Shown in pieces: positions 1-6,428 of a stretch of 6,428 bases of DNA. Every line of letters begins with the position of its first letter. The stretch's first letter is position 1. The notes beneath the pieces are model-generated. The model ran no database searches, was not told the DNA's origin, and saw only the letters and a program-made list of their open reading frames with translations. Position numbers and translations under genes: made by a program. Source of the stretch: DASTCC01 sp035711465. GTDB lineage: Bacteria > Acidobacteriota > Vicinamibacteria > Vicinamibacterales > SCN-69-37. The stretch is taken from assembly GCA_035711465.1 (NCBI GenBank), contig DASTCC010000350.1:1-6428 (forward strand), given 5' to 3'.

Positions 1-139
1 TGAGCGCACGGTACAGCGACCCGGGCCGGAGCGGCTCGCCGGTCCGGGCGCGAATGTCCGTGAGGATCGAATACCCGTGTCGATCCTCCGAGGCGAGCGA
101 CACGAGGATCTCGAAGACCACCGAAGTGAGAGGTGTCAT
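1..139 (-). CDS. PadR-family transcriptional regulator, N-terminal part only
   Basis: The first 46 codons of a small winged-helix regulator are visible; the rest lies beyond the left edge of the window. The start ATG at 139-137 gives a protein beginning MTPLTSVVFEILVSLASEDR. Residues 21-26 (HGYSIL) and 40-46 (GSLYRAL) match the PadR signature, in which a HGY motif in the first helices is followed by a G-[ST]-LY-[RP]-[AL]-L segment leading into the recognition helix. PadR proteins usually repress a nearby promoter and respond to small molecules. A GGAG at 146-143 lies only 3 bases from the ATG, closer than usual, but the family N-terminus fits this start well. The gene follows the permease on the same strand after 55 bases. 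It may regulate the efflux operon, or it may open the next operon, since PadR genes often precede ABC or FtsX-like permease genes in Acidobacteriota. The window does not show which. The family call is firm; the target is unknown. Confidence 0.85.
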   Translation of the reverse strand, partial: MTPLTSVVFEILVSLASEDRHGYSILTDIRARTGEPLRPGSLYRAL

Positions 140-194
140 AGTCTCCGAGAGAGAGTAGCACAGGATCGGAGTACCCGTCCGGGCCGTTCTTCAC
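140..194. other. Short intergenic gap with an inverted repeat before the PadR gene
   Basis: These 55 bases separate the permease stop codon from the PadR start. CTCCGA at 143-148 and TCGGAG at 166-171 are a perfect 6-bp inverted repeat with a 17-base spacer. Read on the minus strand, the second arm contains the GGAG that would serve as the PadR ribosome binding site. There is no T-run after the stem, so it does not look like an intrinsic terminator, and no convincing promoter was seen. Read-through from the efflux operon into the PadR gene is therefore possible. Confidence 0.4.
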
Positions 195-3100
195 TCAGCG
201 GCGACGTTCGGCGGCGCGAGCGGCTTCGAGCAGCGCGGTGATGGCGCGCGGTGGTGCGGCCGGTGCTGGGGGCGGCGGCGGCGGCGTTGGTCTCGTCGCC
301 AGTCCGGTTGCCGGCGGTGCGGGTGTCGTCGCGGGACGCACTACGGCGGGTGATGGCGTGGTGGCCGTCGGCGATGGTGCTTGCGCTGGCCGGGGCGCTG
401 GTGCCGGCACCGGTGCGGGTTTGGCCGGTGCGTGTGGAGCGAGTGGCGCATGCCATGGCGCGACCGTGCGCGCGGCCGGTGCGGCGGCGATGGCGGTCGA
501 GGCCGCTGCCGCCGCCGGGACTGCCGGCCGGGCCGCGATCGGTGTCGGACTCGGCGCCGTCGCGGTGACGGCGCGTGGCGGCGGCGCCACCACCGGCGGC
601 GACACGGGTCTGCGGCGAGTGCCGCGTACCGCATCGCGCACGCTCGCGAGGATGTCGTAGAAGGTCGGCACGACGAGCAGCGTCAGCAGCGTCGACGTGA
701 TCACGCCGCCGATCACGGCGCGGCCGAGCGGCGCGCGGAAGTCGCCGCCTTCGCCATGGCCGAGCGCCACCGGCACCATGCCGGCGATGAGCGCCAGCGT
801 CGTCATCATGATCGGCCGCAGGCGGGCGCGGCCGGCCTCGACCAGGGCCTCGTGCCGCGGCACGCCCTTGTCTTCGGACCACTTCGCGAAGTCGATCAGC
901 AGGATCGCGTTCTTGGCGACGATGCCCATCAGCAGGATCACGCCGATGAGGCTCATGATGTTCAGCGTGTCGCCGGTCAGCATCAGCATGCCGACGACGC
1001 CGATCAGCGACAGCGGCAGCGACAGCATGATCGCCAGCGGATCGAGGAACGATCCAAACTGGACGACGAGCACGAGGTACATCAGCATCACGGCGACGCC
1101 AAGCGCGAGGCCCACGCGGCTGAAGATCTCGCGCGTGTCTTCGGCATCGCCGCCCTGCGTGATCGCATAGCCGGGCGGCAGCGAGATCGAGCGCATCGCG
1201 CGATCGATGCCGGCGATGACCTCCGTCGGCGGCCGGTCGACGATGTTCGCGCCGACGGTGATCAGCCGCTGCCGATCGAGATGTTCGATCCGCGCCGGAC
1301 CCTGCGCCGACTTGATCGTCGCCACCTGTCCGAGCGGCAGCGTCACCGGCCGGCCTTGTCCGTCGCGCACGACGATCGGCAGCGTCGCCAGGTCGGCGGC
1401 ATTGCGACGCGACTCGGGCGAGAGCCGCACGGTCACGTCGCGCGTCTTGCCGGTCGGATCCATCCAGTCGCCGGCGTCGACGCCCGCAAACGCGGGGCGA
1501 ATCGCCTGGGCGACGTCGGCGACGCTGACCCCGAGCGATCCCGCCAGCGCTCGATCGACGCGCACGTCGAGCTCGGGCCGCTGCCCGCGCGTCGTCAGAC
1601 CGACGTCGATGGCGCCGGGGACGGCACGCACCGCGACCAGCACCTGATCGGCGATGCGGTGGAGCTCCTGGAGATCCGGCCCGCGAACCTGAATCTGAAT
1701 CTGCTTCTGATTGTCGAAACGGCCCGACGTCACCGACGCGGTGATGCCGCCGATCGCCACGAGCCGCCGGCGCAGCTCGCCCTCGATCTGCTGCTGGCTC
1801 CGGCTGCGGCGGGCCTTGGGCGCGAGGCTGACGTACACCTGGCCTTCGTCCACCGCTCCGGTGTCGCCGCCGATGGTCGTGTAGGTGTGCGACACGCCGG
1901 GAAGGGTCCGTGCGATCGCGGCGATCTCTTCGGCCTTCCTCGTCGTGTAGACCAGGTTGGATCCTGGCGGCGTCTCGACGTTGACGACGAACTCGGAGAT
2001 GTCCTGCATCGGCACGAAGCCGCCGCCGAGCAGGCCGAGCATCGGCATCGCCAGCGCGCCGACGAACGCAGCGACGGCGATGAACGTCATCGCCAGCCGA
2101 TGGCGCAGCGCCCAGGCGATCACCCGCTTGTAGCGGTCGGCCTGTGCGTTGAACCAGTCGTTGAAGCGCGCCAGCGCGCGCGACAGCCACGACCGCCTCG
2201 CCATCGGCACGTGTGGCTCGGGCCAGTACGCCGAGAGCATCGGGTCGAGCGAGAACGACACGAACAGCGACACCAGGACCGAGCAGGCGATCGTCAGCGC
2301 GAACGGCGCGAACCATTCCTGCGCCTCGCCGCCCATGAACGCGATCGGCACGAAGACGACGACAATCGAGAACGTCGTCGCCGCGACCGCGAGGCCGATC
2401 TCCGACGTGCCGTCGCGTGACGCGGTGTAGTGGTCCTTGCCGAGCTCGATGTGGCGGACGATGTTCTCGCGGACGACGATGGCGTCATCGATCAGGATGC
2501 CGATCGCCAGCGAGAGGCCGAGCAGCGACATGATGTTCAGCGTGAAGCCGAAGGCGAGCACGGCGATGAACGAAGCCAGCACCGAGACCGGCAGCGCCAG
2601 GCCGGTGATCACCGTCGAACGCCAGGAGTTGAGGAACACGAACACCGTCAGCACGGTGAGCAGCGCGCCTTCGAAGAGCGCACGCTGAACGCTCGCCACC
2701 GAGTTGGAGACGCGCACGCCGGCGTCGCGGACCAGGCGCAGCTCGACGCCGTCGGGCAGCGTCGCCTGGATCGTCGCCACCTCCGCGCGTACCGCGTCGG
2801 CGACCGTGGTCGTGCTGTAGCCCTTCGATTTCCTGACGTTGATGCCGACCGCTTCTTCGCCGGAGAAGCGCGCCGCCGATCGCGGCTCCTCGACGCCGGC
2901 GTGGACGAAGGCGAGGTCGCCGAGCCGCACCATCCGGCCGCTGCGCTCGGCGATCACGATGTTCGCGAAATCGTCCGGCGTCGTCACCCGGCCGCCGAGG
3001 CGGATGTTGCGCTCGTCGTGCTGGCCGAGGACCCGGCCGACCGGGACAGAGAGGTTCTGCGCCTGGAGCGCGGCGACGACTTCGCCGACGCTGACGTTGG

Positions 3101-3686
3101 CGGCGGCGAGCGCGTCGGGCTTCAGGTCGACCGTCATCTCGCGCGTGTTCGCGCCGACGATGTCGACGCTGCCGACGCCCGAGAGTCCGCGCAGCCGGCG
3201 GGAAATACCGGGGTCGGCGAGCAGCGTGAGCTGGCCGACCGTCATCGTTTTCGACGCCAGCGACAGGCTGACGATCGGCATGTCGCCCGGATTCACGCGG
3301 GTGAGCGCCGGCTCCTCCATGTCGGCCGGCAGGTCGCCGCGGACCGCGCTGATCTGATCGCGAATCTCCTGCGTCGCCTCGCCCATGTCCTTGTCGTAGC
3401 TGAACTGGACGACGACGACGGCGTAGCTGTCGAGTGAATTGGAACTGACCTTGCGGACGCCGCTGATCCCGGCGATCGCTTCTTCGACCGGATCGGTAAC
3501 GTCGCGCTCAACCGTGTCAGGCGAGGCGCCGGGATAGGGCAGCGAGACGACGACGATCGGCGGCGCGACGTCGGGGAACTCGTCGGTCTGGAGCAGCACG
3601 AGCGAGACCAGCCCGAACAGCACCAGCGTCACCACGCTGACGATGGTGACGACCGGCCGGCGAATCGCGAGATCGGAGATGAACAT
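195..3686 (-). CDS. RND efflux permease, HAE-1 family (AcrB/MexB/MdtB-like), with long C-terminal tail
   Basis: This is the inner-membrane, proton-driven pump of a tripartite efflux system, 1163 residues long against about 1020-1060 for usual family members. The start MFISDLAIRRPV is the typical RND N-terminus. Membrane helix 1 is about 12-31, followed by a large periplasmic domain to about 335. Helices 2-6 lie about 337-484, helix 7 about 528-548, a second periplasmic domain runs to about 850, and helices 8-12 lie about 857-1012. The proton-relay residues are present: Asp400-Asp401 in helix 4 (GILIDDAIVV) and Lys925 in helix 10 (GIVAKNAILL), matching D407, D408 and K940 of AcrB. DEFPDVAPP (35-43) and YPGASP (51-56) are family hallmarks. 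The Asp pair and general pattern indicate drug or amphiphile export rather than the heavy-metal (CusA) class, but the substrate is unknown. The gene follows the adaptor gene by 21 bases with no clear Shine-Dalgarno, suggesting translation linked to the upstream gene. Residues from about 1024 onward form an unusual Pro/Ala-rich extension, listed separately. Confidence 0.96.
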   Translation of the reverse strand: MFISDLAIRRPVVTIVSVVTLVLFGLVSLVLLQTDEFPDVAPPIVVVSLPYPGASPDTVERDVTDPVEEAIAGISGVRKVSSNSLDSYAVVVVQFSYDKDMGEATQEIRDQISAVRGDLPADMEEPALTRVNPGDMPIVSLSLASKTMTVGQLTLLADPGISRRLRGLSGVGSVDIVGANTREMTVDLKPDALAAANVSVGEVVAALQAQNLSVPVGRVLGQHDERNIRLGGRVTTPDDFANIVIAERSGRMVRLGDLAFVHAGVEEPRSAARFSGEEAVGINVRKSKGYSTTTVADAVRAEVATIQATLPDGVELRLVRDAGVRVSNSVASVQRALFEGALLTVLTVFVFLNSWRSTVITGLALPVSVLASFIAVLAFGFTLNIMSLLGLSLAIGILIDDAIVVRENIVRHIELGKDHYTASRDGTSEIGLAVAATTFSIVVVFVPIAFMGGEAQEWFAPFALTIACSVLVSLFVSFSLDPMLSAYWPEPHVPMARRSWLSRALARFNDWFNAQADRYKRVIAWALRHRLAMTFIAVAAFVGALAMPMLGLLGGGFVPMQDISEFVVNVETPPGSNLVYTTRKAEEIAAIARTLPGVSHTYTTIGGDTGAVDEGQVYVSLAPKARRSRSQQQIEGELRRRLVAIGGITASVTSGRFDNQKQIQIQVRGPDLQELHRIADQVLVAVRAVPGAIDVGLTTRGQRPELDVRVDRALAGSLGVSVADVAQAIRPAFAGVDAGDWMDPTGKTRDVTVRLSPESRRNAADLATLPIVVRDGQGRPVTLPLGQVATIKSAQGPARIEHLDRQRLITVGANIVDRPPTEVIAGIDRAMRSISLPPGYAITQGGDAEDTREIFSRVGLALGVAVMLMYLVLVVQFGSFLDPLAIMLSLPLSLIGVVGMLMLTGDTLNIMSLIGVILLMGIVAKNAILLIDFAKWSEDKGVPRHEALVEAGRARLRPIMMTTLALIAGMVPVALGHGEGGDFRAPLGRAVIGGVITSTLLTLLVVPTFYDILASVRDAVRGTRRRPVSPPVVAPPPRAVTATAPSPTPIAARPAVPAAAAASTAIAAAPAARTVAPWHAPLAPHAPAKPAPVPAPAPRPAQAPSPTATTPSPAVVRPATTPAPPATGLATRPTPPPPPPAPAAPPRAITALLEAARAAERRR
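198..617 (-). other. Pro/Ala-rich low-complexity C-terminal tail of the RND permease
   Basis: This segment encodes about residues 1024-1163 of the permease, after the last membrane helix and a short basic stretch (RGTRRRP). It is dominated by Pro and Ala with some Thr, Ser, Val and Arg, has no recognisable domain, and should be disordered. Six consecutive prolines (1135-1140) are encoded at 284-267. The last 17 residues, from Arg1147 (AITALLEAARAAERRR), could form a short basic amphipathic helix. Because both termini of RND pumps are cytoplasmic, the tail should lie in the cytoplasm. Codons ending in A or T are much commoner here (12 of the last 38 codons counted by hand) than at the gene's start (2 of the first 40). 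The frame is open throughout, so the extension is predicted to be translated. Whether it has a function is unknown. Confidence 0.8.
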
Positions 3687-3707
3687 GGCGCGGGTCGATC
3701 GATGCGA

Positions 3708-4799
3708 TCAGCCGACCACCTTGACCGGTGTCCCGGGCGAGACGCCCTTGGCGGATCCGGTGATCAGCACGTCGCCGGCGCTGATGCCTTTCACGACCTC
3801 GACCAGTTCCGTGTCCGACTGGCGAATGCCGAGCTCGACGATGACGCGCTCGGCCTTACCGTTGCTGACCCGGGTCACGGTCGGGAACGGGCCGGTCTCG
3901 TCGACCGCGCCGAGCGGTACGACCACGCCCTTGCGCGCCGCCGTCTCGACGCGGCCTTCGACGAAGAGACCGGCGATCAGCTTGCCGTCGACGTTGGGCA
4001 TCTGCACGAAGATCGCAACCTGACGCGTCACGATGTCCGCCGTCGGCGCGACGCGCTGGATGGTGCCGGTGAACGTCTGATTCGGAAAGCCGCGGATGTT
4101 GAACTTCACCGGCATGCCCTGACGAACCGAGGCGATCTGATCGGATGGCACGAGCGCCTCGAGCTGCATGCTCGACGGATCGATGATGGTGACGATCGGC
4201 GTGCCCGGTGCGACGACGTCGCCGAGGTTGGCCGGACGTTCGTTGATCACGCCCGAGAAGGGCGCTCGCACCGCGGTGTCGTCGAGCAGTTGCTGCGCCG
4301 AGACGTGACGCGACTTCGCCGAGGCCAGCTGCGCCTGCGCGTTGGCGACGGCGTTGCGCGCCTGTTCGAGATCGCGCGCGGCGAGCGCGCCGCCCTTCAC
4401 GAGCGTCTCGGTGCGCTGCAGTTCGCTTTGCGCGACCGCGAGCGCGGTCTCCGCGGACGTGACCACGGTGCTCGCCGAGGTCGCCGTGTCCTGCAGGTCG
4501 CGCGACGAGATCTGCGCGATCGTCGCCCCGCCGCGAACCGGCTGGCCGCGATCGACGTTCAACCGCACGATCGATCCGCCGACCTGGGCGCGGACTGTCG
4601 CCTCACGCGCCGGCGACAGCTGACCCGAGATCCTCGGCCCCGCCGAGAGCGTCGCCAGCGTCGCGGTGGCGACGTTCTCGTTGGCGAGCTGGACGACGTC
4701 GCTGGCCGCCGCGCCGGCGACCGGATCGGTGCCGCTGCACCCGGCCGCGCCGGCGAGCGCGGCGAGCACGCCCGACCGAACGAACGATTTCATCGTCAT
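3708..4799 (-). CDS. Periplasmic adaptor (membrane fusion protein) of an RND efflux system, probable lipoprotein
   Basis: This 363-residue protein links the RND permease to the outer membrane channel. The N-terminus has Lys4 and Arg8, a hydrophobic stretch (10-19) and Cys21 in GAAGC. This looks like a lipoprotein signal, although Ala rather than Leu sits at -3, so the lipobox is weak. The first lipoyl half-motif is about 65-97 (AQVGGSIVRLNVDRGQPV), the Ala/Gln-rich coiled-coil hairpin about 98-172, and the second lipoyl half about 174-206 (TAVRAPFSGVI, then NLGDVVAPGTPI). The beta-barrel is about 208-285 and the membrane-proximal domain runs from 286 to the end. At the hairpin tip the RLS channel-docking motif (R-x3-L-x6-S in AcrA) appears as Arg129, Leu133 and Ala140, so the final Ser is replaced. 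The start ATG overlaps the channel gene stop as ATGA, which suggests translational coupling. A second ATG two codons later (4793-4791) is possible and would leave the signal intact. Length is slightly below AcrA (397 residues). Confidence 0.94.
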   Translation of the reverse strand: MTMKSFVRSGVLAALAGAAGCSGTDPVAGAAASDVVQLANENVATATLATLSAGPRISGQLSPAREATVRAQVGGSIVRLNVDRGQPVRGGATIAQISSRDLQDTATSASTVVTSAETALAVAQSELQRTETLVKGGALAARDLEQARNAVANAQAQLASAKSRHVSAQQLLDDTAVRAPFSGVINERPANLGDVVAPGTPIVTIIDPSSMQLEALVPSDQIASVRQGMPVKFNIRGFPNQTFTGTIQRVAPTADIVTRQVAIFVQMPNVDGKLIAGLFVEGRVETAARKGVVVPLGAVDETGPFPTVTRVSNGKAERVIVELGIRQSDTELVEVVKGISAGDVLITGSAKGVSPGTPVKVVG

Positions 4800-6286
4800 C
4801 GACTGCCCACGGGGAGAAGCGGCAGCAGCGTGAGGTGCGCGCGCGAGACCTGCAGATCGCGGGCGGCCAGTGCGCGATTCGCCTCGGCCAGCTGCAGCGC
4901 GAGCCGCGCGTCGGAGAGCTCGAGCTGCGTCGAGATGCCCTCGCGGTAGCGAAGCTCGGCGATTTCATAGGCGCGTCGCGCCTGCTGGATCGTGGCGGCG
5001 CTCGCCTGCCAGACCGCTTCGGCGGCCGACAGATTCTCGCGCGCCGTCGCGGCTTCGAGCTCGGCGAGCTCGCGTGCCTGCTTGACGCGCGCTTCCGCTT
5101 CGTCGACGTCGGCCTGCGCGCCGCGGACGTTGGCGGCGACGCGGCGCCCGGTGAACAGCGGCACGTCGAGCGTCGCGCCGACCGTCCAGTTGGTCCGGAA
5201 GTCGCCGCCTTGCGGCCACATGCCCGCCGTCGGGTAGCCGACCTTGCCGTACAGCGAGTTGACGTTGAGCGTCGGCAGGCGCTCGCCGCGCGCCATCGAC
5301 AGCGCGCTTTCGCGCGCCTGCAGCGTCAGCTCGGCCTGGCGGATGTGGGCGCGTTCCGTGTCGAGGGCGCTGGCGGTGAGGCCAGGCAGCGCATCGGGCG
5401 CGAGCGGCTCGGGCAGCTGGTCGAGCATCAGGTCGGCCTCGAGCTCGAGCTGGGTGCCGGGCGCGACCTCGAGGAGTTGACGCAGGCGCAGGTAGGCGAC
5501 GTCACGCTCGGCCTTGCGGCGGATGACGAGCGGGCGCTGGTTGTCGCGCGTCACTTCGGCGCGGAGCTGTTCGAACTCGGGCTGGCGGCCTGCGGCGACG
5601 GACTGGCGCGCCTGGTCGTACGCGGCCGATGCCTGCGCGTGAGCGAGCTCGGCGATCGCGACCAGCCGGTCGGAGAGCAGCGCGTCGAAGAACGCCTTGG
5701 TCACGTCGAGCGCCAGCGCCGCGTGCGAGGTCGCGGTGTTGATCTCCGCGGCGCGCCGCGAGTTCTGCGCCTGCGCCTCCTGCGCGCTGATCCGACCGCC
5801 GGCGTAGATCGACTGGCTGAACGAGAAATAGAAACGGTAGGCGTTTTCCTGCCCGAACGGCACGTCGCTGAAGTTCAGCGCCCGGCCGATCGCGCCGCAA
5901 CCGGCGGCGCGCTCGAGCTCGGCGAGCCGCCGCTCCATCGATTGCGACGAGTCGACCGTCAGCGGCGAACAGGACGCGCCGCCGTCGGTGAAGACGCCGG
6001 CATACTCAGACTCGAGCGTGCGATCGTAGCTGCCGCGCAGGGCGAGCTGCGGCAGCCGCTGACTGCGCGCGCGGGTGAAGTCGGCGGCCGCGCGTGTCTC
6101 GGCGGATCGTGCGATGGTGATCGCTTCGCTCTTCGCGGCGGCCATCTTCACCGCCTCTTCGAGCGTGAGCTTCAGACCTTGCGCCGACGCGACCGCGGCG
6201 GTCGCGACGACGATCGCACTGCCGAGCGCGACGATGCGCGCGGCGGCGATGCGGGCGAACGGCTGGGCAGATGTGTGTCGAATCAT
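4796..6286 (-). CDS. TolC-family outer membrane efflux channel
   Basis: This 496-residue protein is the outer membrane exit duct of the efflux pump. The chosen start at 6286 gives a clear Sec signal peptide: basic residues to Arg17, a hydrophobic core about 18-32, and cleavage expected after Ala35 (AVASA then Gln36). The open frame continues upstream to an ATG at 6418, but those 44 residues are Arg/Pro-rich and would bury the signal peptide. Two outer-membrane-efflux repeats follow, about 38-272 and 302-490, each mostly Ala/Glu/Arg-rich helix with a beta-strand section. Typical signatures are LTLEEAVKMA (40-49), FSQSIYAGGR (156-165), DVPLFTGRR (374-382) and GISTQLELSDARLALQLAEA (450-469). The segment about 96-150 is a likely extracellular loop containing the only two cysteines, Cys106 and Cys130. 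There is no Cys near the signal cleavage site, so it is not a lipoprotein of the OprM type. A GAG seven bases before the ATG is a weak ribosome binding site. It is the first gene of the operon and overlaps the adaptor gene by 4 bases. Confidence 0.93.
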   Translation of the reverse strand: MIRHTSAQPFARIAAARIVALGSAIVVATAAVASAQGLKLTLEEAVKMAAAKSEAITIARSAETRAAADFTRARSQRLPQLALRGSYDRTLESEYAGVFTDGGASCSPLTVDSSQSMERRLAELERAAGCGAIGRALNFSDVPFGQENAYRFYFSFSQSIYAGGRISAQEAQAQNSRRAAEINTATSHAALALDVTKAFFDALLSDRLVAIAELAHAQASAAYDQARQSVAAGRQPEFEQLRAEVTRDNQRPLVIRRKAERDVAYLRLRQLLEVAPGTQLELEADLMLDQLPEPLAPDALPGLTASALDTERAHIRQAELTLQARESALSMARGERLPTLNVNSLYGKVGYPTAGMWPQGGDFRTNWTVGATLDVPLFTGRRVAANVRGAQADVDEAEARVKQARELAELEAATARENLSAAEAVWQASAATIQQARRAYEIAELRYREGISTQLELSDARLALQLAEANRALAARDLQVSRAHLTLLPLLPVGSR

Positions 6287-6326
6287 GATCGAGCTCGCTG
6301 AAAGACCTGTGAAGCCGCTGCGCGGA

Positions 6327-6342
6327 CGCGCCCGCGGGCGCG
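6327..6342. other. Perfect 16-bp GC-only palindrome in the operon leader
   Basis: CGCGCCCGCGGGCGCG lies about 41 bases upstream of the channel gene start and downstream of the candidate -10 hexamer. It would therefore be in the leader transcript if that promoter is used. It may be a protein binding site, but with no loop-sized spacer it cannot form a full hairpin. In such G+C-rich DNA a palindrome of this kind is less surprising than the one at 6391-6406. Confidence 0.25.
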
Positions 6343-6390
6343 CGACACCGGCGAGCGGCCTTGCCACGTTCCTGTTATCGGTCGCACGCG

Positions 6391-6406
6391 CCTGCAGATC
6401 TGCAGG
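6391..6406. promoter_or_regulatory. Perfect 16-bp palindrome upstream of the efflux operon, candidate operator
   Basis: CCTGCAGATCTGCAGG is a perfect palindrome about 105 bases upstream of the channel gene start. On the minus strand it lies 11 bases upstream of a -10-like hexamer GATAAC (6379-6374, 4 of 6 matches to the consensus), so it would cover the -35 region where a repressor could act. A further 7-bp inverted repeat, TGCCACG at 6362-6368 and CGTGGCA at 6411-6417, flanks it. No good -35 hexamer was found, so the promoter itself is weakly supported. The size and symmetry would suit a dimeric repressor such as a TetR-family protein, but no such gene lies in this window. Confidence 0.35.
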
Positions 6407-6428
6407 GATCCGTGGCATTTCGCGCGAG

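Noticed and set aside
140..194. Intrinsic terminator between the permease and PadR genes
   Set aside because: The only stem is 6 bp with a 17-base loop and has no T-run after it.
238..660. Gly/Ala-rich plus-strand open frame (140 codons) opposite the permease tail, possibly a PE_PGRS-like gene
   Set aside because: It is the complement of the Pro/Ala-rich tail; the tail is in frame with a solid permease, and no start signal supports the other strand.
136..2316. Long minus-strand open frame (726 codons) in another frame across the permease 3' half
   Set aside because: Arg-rich translation with no domain, overlapping a clear RND permease; an artefact of high G+C content.
381..2420. Long plus-strand open frame (679 codons) opposite the permease gene
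   Set aside because: The translation is Arg/His/Asp/Gln-rich with no recognisable family. It is a shadow of the strongly biased codons of the permease on the other strand.
2430..3437. Plus-strand open frame of 335 codons opposite the permease N-terminal half
   Set aside because: Asp/Arg/His-rich antisense shadow of conserved RND codons.
3694..3701. Palindrome TCGATCGA between the adaptor and permease genes
   Set aside because: Only 8 bp of a common composition in a 21-base gap; expected by chance in such DNA.
4835..6301. Long plus-strand open frame (488 codons) opposite the channel gene
   Set aside because: Arg/Gly/Leu-rich shadow of the TolC-family gene, with no family features of its own.
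6287..6418. Upstream ATG at 6418 as the start of the channel gene
   Set aside because: The extra 44 residues are Arg/Pro-rich and precede a well-formed Sec signal peptide beginning at the ATG at 6286.

Overview
The window carries a complete tripartite RND multidrug-efflux operon, all on the minus strand. It reads from right to left: a TolC-family outer membrane channel (6286-4796), a periplasmic adaptor (4799-3708) and an HAE-1 type RND permease (3686-195). A PadR-family transcriptional regulator begins 55 bases further on (139 to 1) and is cut off by the window edge. No RNA gene, insertion sequence, CRISPR array or attachment site was seen.

The organism is a Gram-negative (diderm) bacterium with high G+C DNA, estimated by eye at about two thirds. 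This is shown by the outer membrane channel and periplasmic adaptor, the strong preference for codons ending in G or C, and the long spurious open frames in every frame. The PadR gene next to a permease operon, the Ala-rich proteins and the channel-first gene order would suit Acidobacteriota (Vicinamibacteria-like) or a similar soil phylum. That placement is inference and cannot be settled from the sequence alone.

Layout: 6428-6287 is the upstream region, with two perfect 16-bp palindromes and a poor -10-like hexamer, the likely control region. The channel and adaptor genes overlap by 4 bases (ATGA). The adaptor and permease genes are 21 bases apart, so the three are very probably one transcript. 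Together the proteins would form a continuous pump. The proton-driven permease in the inner membrane takes up amphiphilic compounds, the adaptor bridges the periplasm, and the channel releases them outside. The substrate cannot be read from the sequence.

The main oddity is the permease C-terminus. After the last membrane segment it carries about 140 residues of Pro/Ala-rich low-complexity sequence with a run of six prolines and a short basic amphipathic end. Codon use there is visibly less biased than in the body of the gene. The rest looks like an ordinary efflux locus, and I found no convincing evidence of a new type of biological system.
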